From positions 7,378,001 through 7,442,000 of the forward strand of contig OY992838.1 in NCBI GenBank assembly GCA_963921425.1: a stretch of DNA of 64,000 bases. The letters run 5' to 3'. The stretch's first letter is position 1. Each line of letters opens with the position of its first letter. The position numbers and the translations under genes are program-made. Positions 25,056 through 36,169 of this stretch are shown here, in pieces. The notes beneath the pieces are model-generated. The model was not told the origin of the DNA, did no database searches, and was given only the letters and a program-made list of their open reading frames with translations. This stretch comes from Dryas octopetala. Taxonomy: Eukaryota; Streptophyta; Magnoliopsida; Rosales; Rosaceae.

Positions 25056-28000
25056 ATGGGTTGGAGATACAGAGCTGGGTTGTTTCTAATTGCTGCTGTG
25101 GTTGTCATTTGGGTAACCTCTGCAGAAGTTACCCAGGTTGGTCATTTAGCTTTCTCTTTCTAAATTTGGACAAAGAATGATTCTTTTTAGCTTTTTGGGT
25201 AATATGATTCATGGTAATGATTTGTATGTGATTTTTTTTTTGTCTGATATATGCATTATGAGTTCTTGGGTTTGGAAAGGATTGAAATTTGATATGGATT
25301 TGTACCCAGTTGATGATATTTAATAATTCAGTTACCTGACTTCTAGAAAGGAAGAGTAGCTATTCATATAATGGAAGATTGGATGTTAGGTTGAACTTAT
25401 TTAAGGCACTGAGCTTCACCTATTAAAGGAACATAGTAAAGATGTTAGGTCAGTTGATTTTATGAGTTCTTGGGGTTCAAAACAATAGTAATAAAGGTTT
25501 CATTTTCCTTCATTTTTATCCCTCTGATTTATTACAACCAAATGGGGCACAAGTAAAAGGTCCTGGAAATAATCAGCATAGCGAAAAGAAAAAGCACTAT
25601 CAGGTTTCCTCCTTTCATCTGGTGGTGCTTCCATGGAGGACAGTCATTAGAAATATAGTATTTCCCAGGACAGAACTAGCGTCCAGTTGCATAAGCAAAC
25701 AGTCGTCTGTGGTGCGTAAGGGATTGAAGGACATATTTTTTGTGTTATTGTGCCTTATCTCAGTTGGTCGGCAATTAAGTTGAATCCAAACACTCTACAT
25801 ATTTAACTGCTTGTGAGTCGCCATGCCTTAACTCAACTTTACTAATGGAATTTTAATTGATTAGTGGGTAACCAACTTTGATTTTTCTTGTTGAAGTGAG
25901 CTTGGAGTTAAGTAGTGGCCAAATTGAGTCCGTTAGTAACAATTGTGACTATTTTTAACCATTTTGACCATGGGGGAAATGATAACTGCTTAAATTGAAG
26001 CTGCTTCCTGAAAGCTATAGGGAAGTGAGGCCTTTTTAGCAGAAGATTGTGTGTAATTTCTTCAAGTGACATATTTGTGCATATATCCACCTCAATTGTC
26101 ATGTTTTAAGACTTTCATTGGCAATTTATTGGGATTTCCTTGACATCATTTGTGTGGAGATGCCCGCAAATTTAGTCACGAGTTATAGAAAATATTTGGT
26201 TCAATTTTATGATATGGTACATTTTTGTTTACATATATACAATACTGTGCACAGCACCAGAGCTATATATCTTATTGATTATCTAGCTGACTAATATTGT
26301 CTCTACAGGGTATATTCACAGACTATAAGCAGCCATTTGCAGTAACATATCTTGGAGCTTCTCTAATGGTAGTTTACATCCCAATAGCATTCATTAAGGA
26401 TTGGTTGTGTAATATACTAAAACGTCGCTCTTCTAAAAGTGGTAAAAATGCAGAGAGCATGAATGAGTGTTCTGCTGGATTTAGTTCTCCTCTAAAATCC
26501 AATGGAGGACAGAAAAACTTTGAATTGGAACTTCAAGGGTCCTTGACCAGAAAAGACAGTGATGCAGATCTTTCACCTTGTGCAGAAGGAAGGCCTTTGG
26601 TTTCTAAATACAAAGATGATTTAAATGTGCTAAAACATGATAGAGAGCTTACAACAAGGGAAATTGCTACTTATGGATTTTACATTGCCCCCCTCTGGTT
26701 TATTACAGAGGTAAGAACCTTCCTAAACCTACTTTCTTCAAGAATATGTTTCCGTTGATTTTAAAAACATTTTACCATCACTCTTGTGCTTATAACTGTA
26801 AGACAAATATTTGTATAATTGTATTGGTAGGATTTTCGACATAACAAAAAGATGCTTCATTTACATGTTTGTTTAGTATAAGACAAACTTTTGACATAAT
26901 GATTATATTAATAAAATATAGAAGGGGATTATGATCAATGTGGAACAGCAGTAATTAAGAACTACACCCACAAACTACAAAAACAAGCCACCAGAAGTAA
27001 GGTAAATGACAAACAGCAGAAAAACATCAACAGAAGGCACCAGAACTTGTTAATTTTGAGGACTATTTATTTGTGATTGACACACCAGGTGCATTCCCTT
27101 TGGGTGTGGAGCAGTGTGACAGCTCTGAAAATGTGTGTGTGTGTGTTCCGACCCATGAAACTGTTTGGTTCCAAATGGGTTTGTGTCAACTGGAACCGTG
27201 TATTGAGGGGTATTTCACCATGGTAGCTGTTCCACAAGGTTCCCAAGGCGAAAAGTCAAGGGTTTAGATCATACAGTATGACAAGAACCTTGAACTTTAT
27301 TGCTTTAAATATACACAGGAGAGTTTTGGACTGAACCTAATTGCTTGAAATATAAATGGCTGAGTTTTGGACTGGAGTTTGAGGTGTTGTTGGGTCCCAG
27401 ACATTGATCTCATGGTATTCACCCAAATCACTAATAGGATCTTCTCCTTGCCTTGCAGATGTGAAATTTGTCATATCATTTTACAAATTTATATGTTTAT
27501 TAAATGAGATGCAGCATTTCATGAAAAGTCTTTATCCATCTACGGAATTAATAATTTAAATTTAGTGTGAAGGACCACATGAGAATTCTTATTAATTCTT
27601 TTCTATTTTGCAGTATTTTTCAAATGCTGCTCTTGCGCGTACGAGTGTTGCAAGTACAACAGTATTGTCCTCAACTTCAGGACTCTTTACACTTTTTGTT
27701 GGTGCATTCTTGGGAGAAGATAAATTGAATATTTCAAAAGTGGTGGCTGTCTTTGTCAGCATGGCTGGTGTAGCCATGACAACTATGGGCAAAACTTGGG
27801 CTACAGATGAGTCACAATTGAGTGCGGCGTAAGTTTTAGCTCCTCTGTTGCTCACATCAAATTTGTTCTTGACTTCCATTTTATTTCTCTTTCTTGATGG
27901 GAGATAAATATAACTCTTTACATACCCTTTCTTGCTGATATTATGGACTGTTATTCATATATATCAACTTGCTCTTTGTAATGCATGTTTTCGCATTGAC

Positions 28001-29670
28001 AGTTAATATTTTTGTTCAGCAATGGGAAACGCTCTCTTGTTGGAGATCTTTTTGGCCTTCTCTCAGCCATGTCATATGGTCTATTTACTGGTTGGGAAAT
28101 ATCTCTTTTTAAGTTCTTGGTGCGCATTTTGGTTAAATTTTTTTGACAATAATATTAACATATATATTATTTTAATGTCACAGTTCTTCTTAAAAAGTTT
28201 GCTGGTGAAGGAGGAGAAAGGGTTGACGTGCAAAAGTTGTTTGGGTATATTGGGTTGTTTACGCTTGTAGCTTTATGGTGGCTTGGTAAGTGTTGCTTGT
28301 TTCCATCTTTCAGTTACCAAAGTTCACGAAGAGGGTTGTTTATGCACACAATGGTTTCCGTGTCCCCATTCACCTTGGTTATTTTGCTCTTCTTTACATA
28401 TGACTGCAATTTTCTATTCTATAGCCTGTCTAATAAGATAAATTATAAGAGAATATACTTTTTTCTAATTGTAAAATAACTGCTATCTGTTAGTACTTAA
28501 ACATTTGGAGACATATGGTTTTCTTGTCCCCAAGAGCTTTGACCCACCCATCTTAACCTGTTCATTCTCCTTGTTTGGGTTACTTCCTTTTCCAGACCTT
28601 AAGCTTTCACAATTACAGGAAACAAGAGGTCTGCATTCACATCATATAACCTCCCATGTCCTGATGAACCCTCCAAATTGTGTTTCATGAGTGAGACTGC
28701 TAAATTTTCCTTCAGTTATGCTACCAGACCCTTGTGTCAAATCTTTACCCATCTTCCGAAGAGGATGTCTAGAAATCAAGCAAGGCACCGTGCTAGCTTG
28801 GTGGAAATATACTAGTATATCTGACCGTTATATGTCATATGTGTATTGCTTTCCTCTTCTTGTTAATTGCTTACTGATGCTGAAGGTTGTATTGGATCTA
28901 TATTCTTGTCCAATAAATTGTCTGGGGTTCTAAAAGTGAAAGGCCATCCATCATTTCTTGGTTGAGTGATCACTTTTTTCTGTTCTTTTTTTATTTTTCC
29001 AGTTTGGCCATTGACAGCTTTGGGCATTGAACCCAAGTTTATGATTCCTCACTCTGCTAAATTGGAAGAAGTTGTTATTGCCAATGGCTTTGTTGGAAGT
29101 GTACTCTCTGACTACTTTTGGTATGTTTAAACAGTTCTTTCTTTTTATAAATCTGTGATTAACACGTTTGCTTTTTCACGTACTTCTTGATTTAAATTTT
29201 AAACCTCCACTTTTCTACAGGGCACTATGTGTTGTTTGGACTACTCCACTGGTGGCCACCTTGGGCATGTCCCTCACCATCCCCCTGGCTATGGTTGCTG
29301 ACATGTTCATCCATGGCCGTCATTATTCAGTAGTTTACATACTTGGCTCTGCGCAGGTATGATGTTATCATAAATATGCATGTATTAGTGTCATATTTAG
29401 CATCTATAGTTACTAGTACAGTAGTACATCTGTAAAGCATTGCAAACAAATCAAAACATAAATAAGAAAAAGAAGGAAAAAGAAACAACTCATTCAATAC
29501 CAGACTCTCTATATTAAATTTACCAAGTTCTTCATTATGTGCTGTTTAATGCACAGTATACATATTCAAACTTGTGACCAGTTGCATTCGTGATCTTTAT
29601 GTTGCAGGTATTTGCAGGATTTGTAATAGCTAATCTTTCCGATTGGTTCTCAAAGAAGTTGGGATTATAG
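25056..29670 (+). CDS. SLC35F/EamA-type multi-pass transporter (8 exons, 395 aa)
   Basis: Exons: 25056-25136, 26309-26710, 27614-27828, 28020-28090, 28184-28285, 29003-29120, 29221-29356, 29608-29670, all with GT-AG borders and joining in frame. The protein begins [20 protein letters not shown] (first membrane segment). It has a hydrophilic loop of about 100 residues (about 50-150), the family segments '[20 protein letters not shown]' and '[16 protein letters not shown]', then repeated membrane helices to about residue 385, roughly ten in all. This pattern fits SLC35F5/THI74-like (yeast YML018C-like) drug/metabolite transporters of endomembranes. The substrate is not established and none is claimed. 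Intron 2 (0.9 kb) and intron 5 (0.7 kb) hold no other gene. Confidence 0.88.
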
Positions 29671-30540
29671 CATCTTGCTTAGTTTGGGAATCCTAATTCT
29701 TTTATGGGGCCATTTTTCTCTTCGCCAGTCTGATCGGACGTCAAGTTCTTGATTGTACAAGTAGAATGTACTTTCCCCTCAATGTGGGTCGTTGGTAATC
29801 TGTGAGGAGGAAGAGTGAGGGTGAGTATAATGTTGTATCATACTTGAATGTGTAAATCAACTCTTGGGTGAGGTTTGTATTTTCACCATGATCAGCTTTT
29901 GAGTGTGGAGCCCTAAATGTAATAAACCTTTTTGGGTTCGAAAGTAAAATTCCACTTCGTGCACTTTGTCGATGTGCTTCTCAATACGTTAGAAGACAAT
30001 TGATACTAACAGACGGATCCGGGGAGGGGATGAAGAGGACCAGAAATAAACAAGAGAATTCTAAATCGACGACCCCATTATTTTTCAATACACACGTAAC
30101 ACACCCCAAACCACTTTTATAATTTTCCCCTTAATTAAATTTTTTTTAAAAGGAAACTAACTGTTGGAATACCCGACCCCACCCCCTATCGGACCGCCAC
30201 AACCCATGCTGCCAGCAGTGCCACCCACCTCATCAACCGCACTCTCCTCCTCTCTCTCTCTCTCTCTCTCTCTCACCCTTTACTTTTCCATTTCTCTCTC
30301 TTTGAACCTCTTCTTGTTGGACAAAAAGAAGGCCGACGACCTAATCAACCTCCAAATTGGCAATTTTTCTTTCTATTTACATGGAAAAAGATGAAGCTTT
30401 TAATCTATTCTAATATTGGGGTTAATTTATTTTCATTGTCTCACCAGTCACCACCACTCAAACTAACATATTAATTGGTAATCTTCTTTAAAAGAAAAAT
30501 GGTTTTAGAGATAATTTGGCACTCGTGACTAAGGAGGGTG

Positions 30541-30680
30541 TATTCAATTAGGATTTTAAATGACTTTGGTGGAATTAAAAAGTCTGGTAGTATTCAATCA
30601 AAACTTTTAAAGAGTTTATAAAAATCTGGTGGTATTCAATCAATACTTTTAAAAAGTCAATGGTATTCAATTAAGTGACT
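30541..30680. repeat. Four direct repeats of a TATTCAAT...ACTTTTAA motif
   Basis: Copies begin near 30541, 30590, 30633 and 30663; spacing shrinks from about 50 to 30 bp. This type of motif is common in short plant MITEs. No inverted ends were found. Confidence 0.5.
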
Positions 30681-30749
30681 TTGTTGATTTAGCTACTATT
30701 ATTGCAATGTGATGAATACAACTATTTGAATCATCTTAAAGACAAATTA

Positions 30750-30906
30750 TTAGATATATCCGATACACTATGTGATGTAACCAATCTAATGTGTAAAAGT
30801 ATTATTAGACGATATATTTATATTAGTAGGATATAGTATTAATAACATTCCTTCATATTATGACATATTAGATTGGTTATACCACATGGAGATATATCGG
30901 TTATCC
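30750..30906. repeat. Small fold-back repeat
   Basis: Left part 'gatgtaaccaatctaatgtgt' is matched in reverse by 'acatattagattggttatacc', and 'gatatatccgat' by 'atatatcggttatcc'. The pair forms an imperfect hairpin of about 150 bp, typical of a MITE remnant. Confidence 0.55.
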
Positions 30907-31054
30907 AAAATAATTTCTTCATTTTAAGTGATGATACTGTATATTATGGGTCCTACATAAGTGGGTCCCACATTTATTAAAGAGATAGTACACCTCATAA
31001 GCAATTAACATAGTCTAAATAACAATATCCAAATACCTACTTCACAATTTATAT

Positions 31055-32076
31055 GATGGCTGCTATTTGCACACTTTTTTTTTTTTCTTTTTGCACACCC
31101 CTATTAAAAAACAGACTATACAGCCCTGACCTCCCTTCTTTCCCTCTATTTTTTCTCTCGTTCACACCTCCTTCCCCTATTTTTTTTTTTCTTCTTCTTC
31201 TTCTCCAACCCTCCCCCAACCAGCCCCTCCACCCAACCCACCTAGCCCCTCAACCCCCTCACCCGACCCACCCCTCCCTCCCTCCCTCCCCCTCCAGCTT
31301 TCCCCCTCCGGCCTCCCTCCACCGACCCCCAGCCCCTGCACCACCAAAACAGCCACAACCACCACCACCACCTTCTTCTTCCCCTTACTTAAGCCAAAAC
31401 AGCCACCACCACTACCACATTCTTCTCTCTCTCTCTCTCTCTTCTCGCCCAAGCAAATAGCAAAAAAAAAAAAAGGGTGGTAGGTGGTTCGGCAGACCAG
31501 TGCCGAACCCGTCGGTTTCGTTCGACAGGTAACCGTCGAACAAACCTGGTTCGTTCGGTGGGTACCTGCCGAACGAAACAGCCAGGTTTGGCACTGGTCT
31601 GCCGAACCTGCAATTTTGTTTTTTTTTTTAGGTTGGTGTTGCAGGGGAGGAGGAGGTGCTGCGAGGAGGAGAGAGAGAGAGAGATGGAGGTGCTGCGGGG
31701 AGGAGAGAGAGAGATGGAGGTGGTCGGGTGAGGGAAGGAGAGTGGGAGGGAGGTGGTCGGTGAGGGAGAGGAAGGGAGGGAGGTTGTCGAGGTGGGTGAG
31801 GGAGGGGGAGGGGCTGGGATGGCAGAGGCTTGCGGGTGGTTGGTTTCAACATTTTTTTTTTTTTGTTCTTTTTAATCACATTTGGGGTGAGGTGTGTAGT
31901 GTTTGGATTATGTGAGTGTGTAGTGAGAAATTTTGGTGAGATTAATGAGGTTGGGGTATTTTGGTAATGAGAGGGGTGTGTAAAAGAGAAATTTTAAATT
32001 TTAAAAGATGGTAGGAGGTGTATAAGAGAAAAATGTGTGCAAAAAGAAAAAAAAAGGTGTGCAAATAGTAGCTCTC
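31055..32076. mobile_element. hAT-like non-autonomous element, copy 1 (1,022 bp)
   Basis: The ends are inverted: 'ggctgctatttgcacac' at the left and 'gtgtgcaaatagtagctc' at the right. Flanks ATTTATAT (31047-31054) and ATTTAGAT (32077-32084) match at 7 of 8 bases, as for an aged 8-bp hAT duplication. The inside has a pyrimidine-rich half, a strong hairpin at about 31489-31611 (ggttcggcagaccagtgccg and its complement), then a purine-rich half. No transposase. Its right edge lies only 201 bp upstream of the EMC7 start codon. Copy 2 is at 53582-54703. Confidence 0.8.
31489..31611. repeat. Central hairpin of hAT-like copy 1
   Basis: 'ggttcggcagaccagtgccg' is matched by 'cggcactggtctgccgaacc' type sequence 120 bp later, with further pairing inside (gtttcgttcg / cgaacgaaac). 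The same hairpin is kept in copy 2 at about 54024-54150, suggesting it is a family feature and not chance. Confidence 0.8.
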
Positions 32077-32277
32077 ATTTAGATTCATGAATGCAGAAGA
32101 AAAAAAAAAAAAAAAATTTGGATTCAATCAGAATTGCATTAATAAACAGCGGACGGACCTGATTTGGCGGCTTCATCAATCTAGTAAAGTGCGTAACACC
32201 AGATCGCACACAACTCTTCGAAAGACGAGAAGTCTCTCTCTCACTCTGAAACTCCCGCAGAAGCTCTCGTTGTTGCT

Positions 32278-34605
32278 ATGGCGGGGAGCTGGAGATCCAA
32301 ACCGGTCGTTCTTCTGCTTTTCATACAGTTGTGCTTCTTGCTTGTCTCTTCATCGCTCGCAAGTTCTTCCGGGTACGATTGAAAAGTTCTTCTGTTACCA
32401 AACCAGGAACGACGCATTCACAATTTTGAAATTAGTTTTTTTATTAATTTATTTTATATTTATACTCAAATTACTTGTTGCAGGGCTGCTGATGGGTACA
32501 CCATTCATGGCCGAGTGAGGATCCACAGTATGTCTTTCTTTTGAGATTCGCTTCCTGTTGATTGATTTTTTATAGAAGAAAAAAAATTGAAACTTGTGAT
32601 CTTGTATTCAGTTTTTGTGAATTTTCAACGCTAATCAATTTATCAATTACCCAAAATTAAATATATAAATTTGAAAAGGCTATGCAAAATGTGAACTTTG
32701 ATTGCTTTTTTAGTATTTGGATGACTAGATACATGTCAAACCTGATTAGGGATTGTGGAATATGGCAGGTTTTGATTAATCATTTTAGGTTTTCTGTGAG
32801 TTTAAGGATTTTAACCCTGATTTGGTGGATGGTTAGTGACTTAGTTAAGGTTATGTAACCTTTTTCTAATACTCAATCTAGGGAGGCAGACCTGAAATTT
32901 CTTTATGTGATGTAAATTACTTGGGGCTCTTGTTTGGCATGCTTCTCATGAGCTTTGGTGCATGCAAATATGCTGAAGCTTTTGACACCTTGGTCCATGA
33001 ACTTTGGTTCACGAGCATATTCCCAGAAGGGTAGGGAGAGAATCTCTAATGATGATTAGTGAGAGTAGATTGGTATTTATGAGAGTGTGGATGAAGTTTT
33101 AATTGCTTTATGACCTATAGTTTTTTCATTTGCATGTGTTTCACTGCAAGCACCTCTGAAGCATATTTCCATTTTTGTTTTAGTGTGTAGAGTGGTAAGG
33201 AGAGAGTACTCATATAGTAAAGTATTGAGAAGAAAGTAATTTGGAGAACATGCTTTGGTGAAAGTCTTCTTTTAAAGACAAGAAAAGCCTGGCACCTGTG
33301 ATCCATGTGTATTGCATAAGAACTCATTATTTTAATTTCAAGTCCTTGGTTGGGTTATTTCTTCTAATGAGGTTTGTCTAGTTAGACTAGCTAAATTGTG
33401 TTTGGGGTTTGGCTTTAGGAGGGTTAGTCTGATTACCGTCTACACTTCAATCACCGATATTGAAATCCAAGCAAACAAATTCTATTATGGTCGGCATTCT
33501 GCTTATTAATTTGTTCAACGCTTATCTTTCTTCTATAAGCTCATAGTTCATGCATGTTGCTGATGAATTTGCTCTGCAGGTATGGGGGTGAAAGGGTTTG
33601 GTCTTCACGGAAAAGTATCAAATATCAAAGTCATACTAAATGGTGGCCAAAGTGTTACCTTTCTGAGGCCGGATGGATTTTTTTCATTGTATCCTATTTC
33701 CTTCATTGATGAGTTTATTTATGATACTTTCTTGTGTGTGTGTGTGTGTGCGTGTGCATGCGTGTGTGTAATATAATATAAAATCTTGAAATGATATGAT
33801 AATTATAGGCATGCAATATATCCTTAACATTTGTGCTCAAAGCCATAATGTACCTGCGGGGACGCATCTAATTGAAGTGGCTGCAATAGGCTATTTCTTT
33901 TCTCCGGTGGGATTCTTCTATCTATAAATCACCTTTCTTTTATACTTCTTGAAATGAAATGATCACAAATCTGATATTCCCATGTTTGCATTTTTTGATA
34001 AAAATGTTTAGGTTCGAGTTGATGTTAGTGCCAGAAACCCAGGCAAGGTTCAGGCAGCCCTGACCGAGAATAGGAGAGGTCTGTTGGAGTTTGTTTTAGA
34101 GCCATTGAGAGAGGAACAGTATTTTGAGGTTGGTTTGGATGAATTTTCAGTCTTCTTTATAGGTTCACATTTATATACCATTATGGATTTTTCACCTCAT
34201 GTCATCATTATCTCATTACAGATAAGGGAACCCTTCTCCATAATGTCTCTTGTAAAGAGCCCGATGGGTCTGATGGTTGGATTCATGCTAGTTGTTGTGT
34301 TTCTGATGCCCAAGTTAGTGGAGAATATGGGTAAGTGATCTATGCTTAGTTTAGGTTTTTAAATTTCGTACATGGGCTTGAGACTCGAGTTTTCTTTATA
34401 TTTACTCGCGTCAAAATGACTCATGGGGTCTGGCGTGTCTACTCTTTCTGGAGAGTTTCCCAAGGCTGAATCCTGCCCTAAAGCATATTTATTTATTTTT
34501 ATGTTAACAACAGATCCTGAAGAAATGAGGCGAACACAAGAAGAAATGAGAAACCAAGGGGTTCCATCGCTGGCAAGCTTGTTACCTGGTGCTGGGAGGA
34601 GCTGA
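32278..34605 (+). CDS. EMC7: ER membrane protein complex subunit 7 (EMC7) homologue (7 exons, 209 aa)
   Basis: Part of the ER membrane complex, which inserts and helps fold multi-pass and tail-anchored membrane proteins. Exons: 32278-32372, 32484-32527, 33580-33688, 33843-33906, 34012-34128, 34222-34330, 34514-34605; all phases agree and give 209 aa, the normal plant length. A signal peptide (MAGSWRSKPVVLLLFIQLCF, to about residue 30) precedes the beta-sandwich domain with family motifs HNVPAGTHLIEV, GYFFSPVRVDVSARNPGKVQ and LEPLREEQYFEIREPFS. One membrane helix follows (GLMVGFMLVVVFLMPKLVEN, about 150-170), then a cytosolic tail with DPEEMRRTQEEM and the conserved end GVPSLASLLPG. The start is the ATG opening the signal peptide. 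No damage seen. Its promoter region abuts the hAT-like element. Confidence 0.93.
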
Positions 34606-36169
34606 GAGGTTGTGTATCATTATGGTTATGGGATTTTGTTCCATCCCAAGAACTCCAAGAAAGAAATTTTACCAGATGTTATGACTTTTTAGGTTGTTGC
34701 TAAGAACTCGATGTTATGATGCTGATAATACATTTTTTATTTATCTAGTGTTACCTTGATGTCTATGTTTGGGAAGAACGTGTATGCACATCTGTCATGC
34801 TGATTGTGTTGTGATAGCTAACAACCAGCCAGCCGGCGATTAACCAGTGTATTAGTTTTTGTTTACTTACGGAACTTCCAAATTATGAAAATAATGTCTA
34901 GTATGTTAGTTTAGATTATCAATCGTGTAAGGGTATAGTATATATTCGGATACGATTTTATCTAGTCAATTAGTCTTGATGTGTGGTTTGTCAACCTAAC
35001 ACACTCTTTTAACACCGACTAGTTGTTAGGCCCCGATTGGGATTGCGGTGGAGGACTCAAAAGCTGCTGTGGATGACAATTCTTAATCACTTACATCAAT
35101 TTTGGTGTTTGGTAATATCTTTATTGATTTCTATAATTTTTATTTGTTTATTTTAAATTAAAAAATATGTTCATTGTTAGTTATATTTTATATTGTAATA
35201 ATTAATTATGATATTTTATTTGTAAGATTAAAATTATAATATACCTAAAAAATAATAGGCATACTTATTTAATAATATTGTTTTTAGAAAAATTAATGCT
35301 AATAAAAATTTGTAGCCAAAAATTTCAAAAACAAGTAAAAAAACATTTTATTTTTACCAAATAAATAAGTGAAAGACACTTTCAGCATCATGTTCATCTT
35401 AGTAATTATAAACAGTTACAGCACTTTTACATTAATATTTACCAAACAGTATCAACAGTTTGATACTGTTTTTTGTACTCACAGCACTTTTGAAAATATA
35501 GTTTACCAAACACTTAATTGCTTTACTTTACAATTGTTTTACTTCACAGTTGTTTTTTTTCACAGTAATACCAAACTGGCCCTTAGTCTAGTAATATTTC
35601 TCTTTTCAGGGTCGAGAAAAGTTTTAAGATTGAATGAAAAAACAAAAACATACATTCTATTGAGAAAGTCACTCTCCAAATTAAATTCCTTCTTTTTCAA
35701 TAATCAAGTATCAATATGGGAAGGATGGATGTTAGTAACTTAGTATGTTAGGAAAATTGTGAGTATATATTATTTTGTATAACCGTAATATATTTACGTG
35801 TTGTACGTGGATTAGTTATACAACTTATACAAAATAATTTTTCAATTGTGAGGTAGAATCCCCAAACTTTTTCTACCACAAGAAAGATTTGAAGGGTGAC
35901 ATCCATTGAACATGGAGGCCCAATATTGCCCGCCAAAATGGGCTGGACCTCTCAGAAACCCAGTCCGGCCCTACAAGTAACCGCTCCACTCAACTAGTCA
36001 ATCTCTTTATCTGAGAAACTGGAAATTCAATTTCCTATTACTCTGGATTTCGGATTCCTTCTATATTCAGCCGAATCCGATATGCTAACTTCTTAATATC
36101 TGTCTGAATCGGCCATTAAAATTTACTCTGCTCTCTCTATCTCACTCTCTCTACTGTTTGAGAATTGAG
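34606..36169. other. Intergenic with a MITE
   Basis: 3' flank of EMC7, a probable hAT-type MITE (35029-35582), then the 5' flank of the GT31 gene. No exon is visible. CT-rich sequence just before 36160 is likely 5'UTR. Confidence 0.5.
35029..35582. mobile_element. Probable hAT-type MITE remnant (about 554 bp)
   Basis: The left end 'ggccccgattgggattgcgg' and the complement of the right end 'gggccagtttggtattactg' are recognisably related inverted ends of the GGGCC-TTTGG type common in plant hAT MITEs. The interior is AT-rich with CAGCACTTTT motifs in both orientations. No exact 8-bp duplication was found, so the call is tentative. Confidence 0.55.

Larger units (their letters stand above)
29671..31054. 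other. Intergenic with small repeats
   Basis: 3' flank of the transporter, then repeats: a CT microsatellite (about 30250-30275), four loosely spaced copies of a 'tattcaatYaa..acttttaa' motif (30541-30680), and a short fold-back (30750-30906). No gene is visible. Confidence 0.5.

Noticed and set aside
26936..27267. Small open frame in transporter intron 2
   Set aside because: Short, no conserved motif, and flanked by good splice sites of the surrounding gene.
31053..31915. Long open frames on both strands (up to 143 aa)
   Set aside because: They lie within the hAT-like element and encode only proline-, serine- or glycine-rich low-complexity runs.
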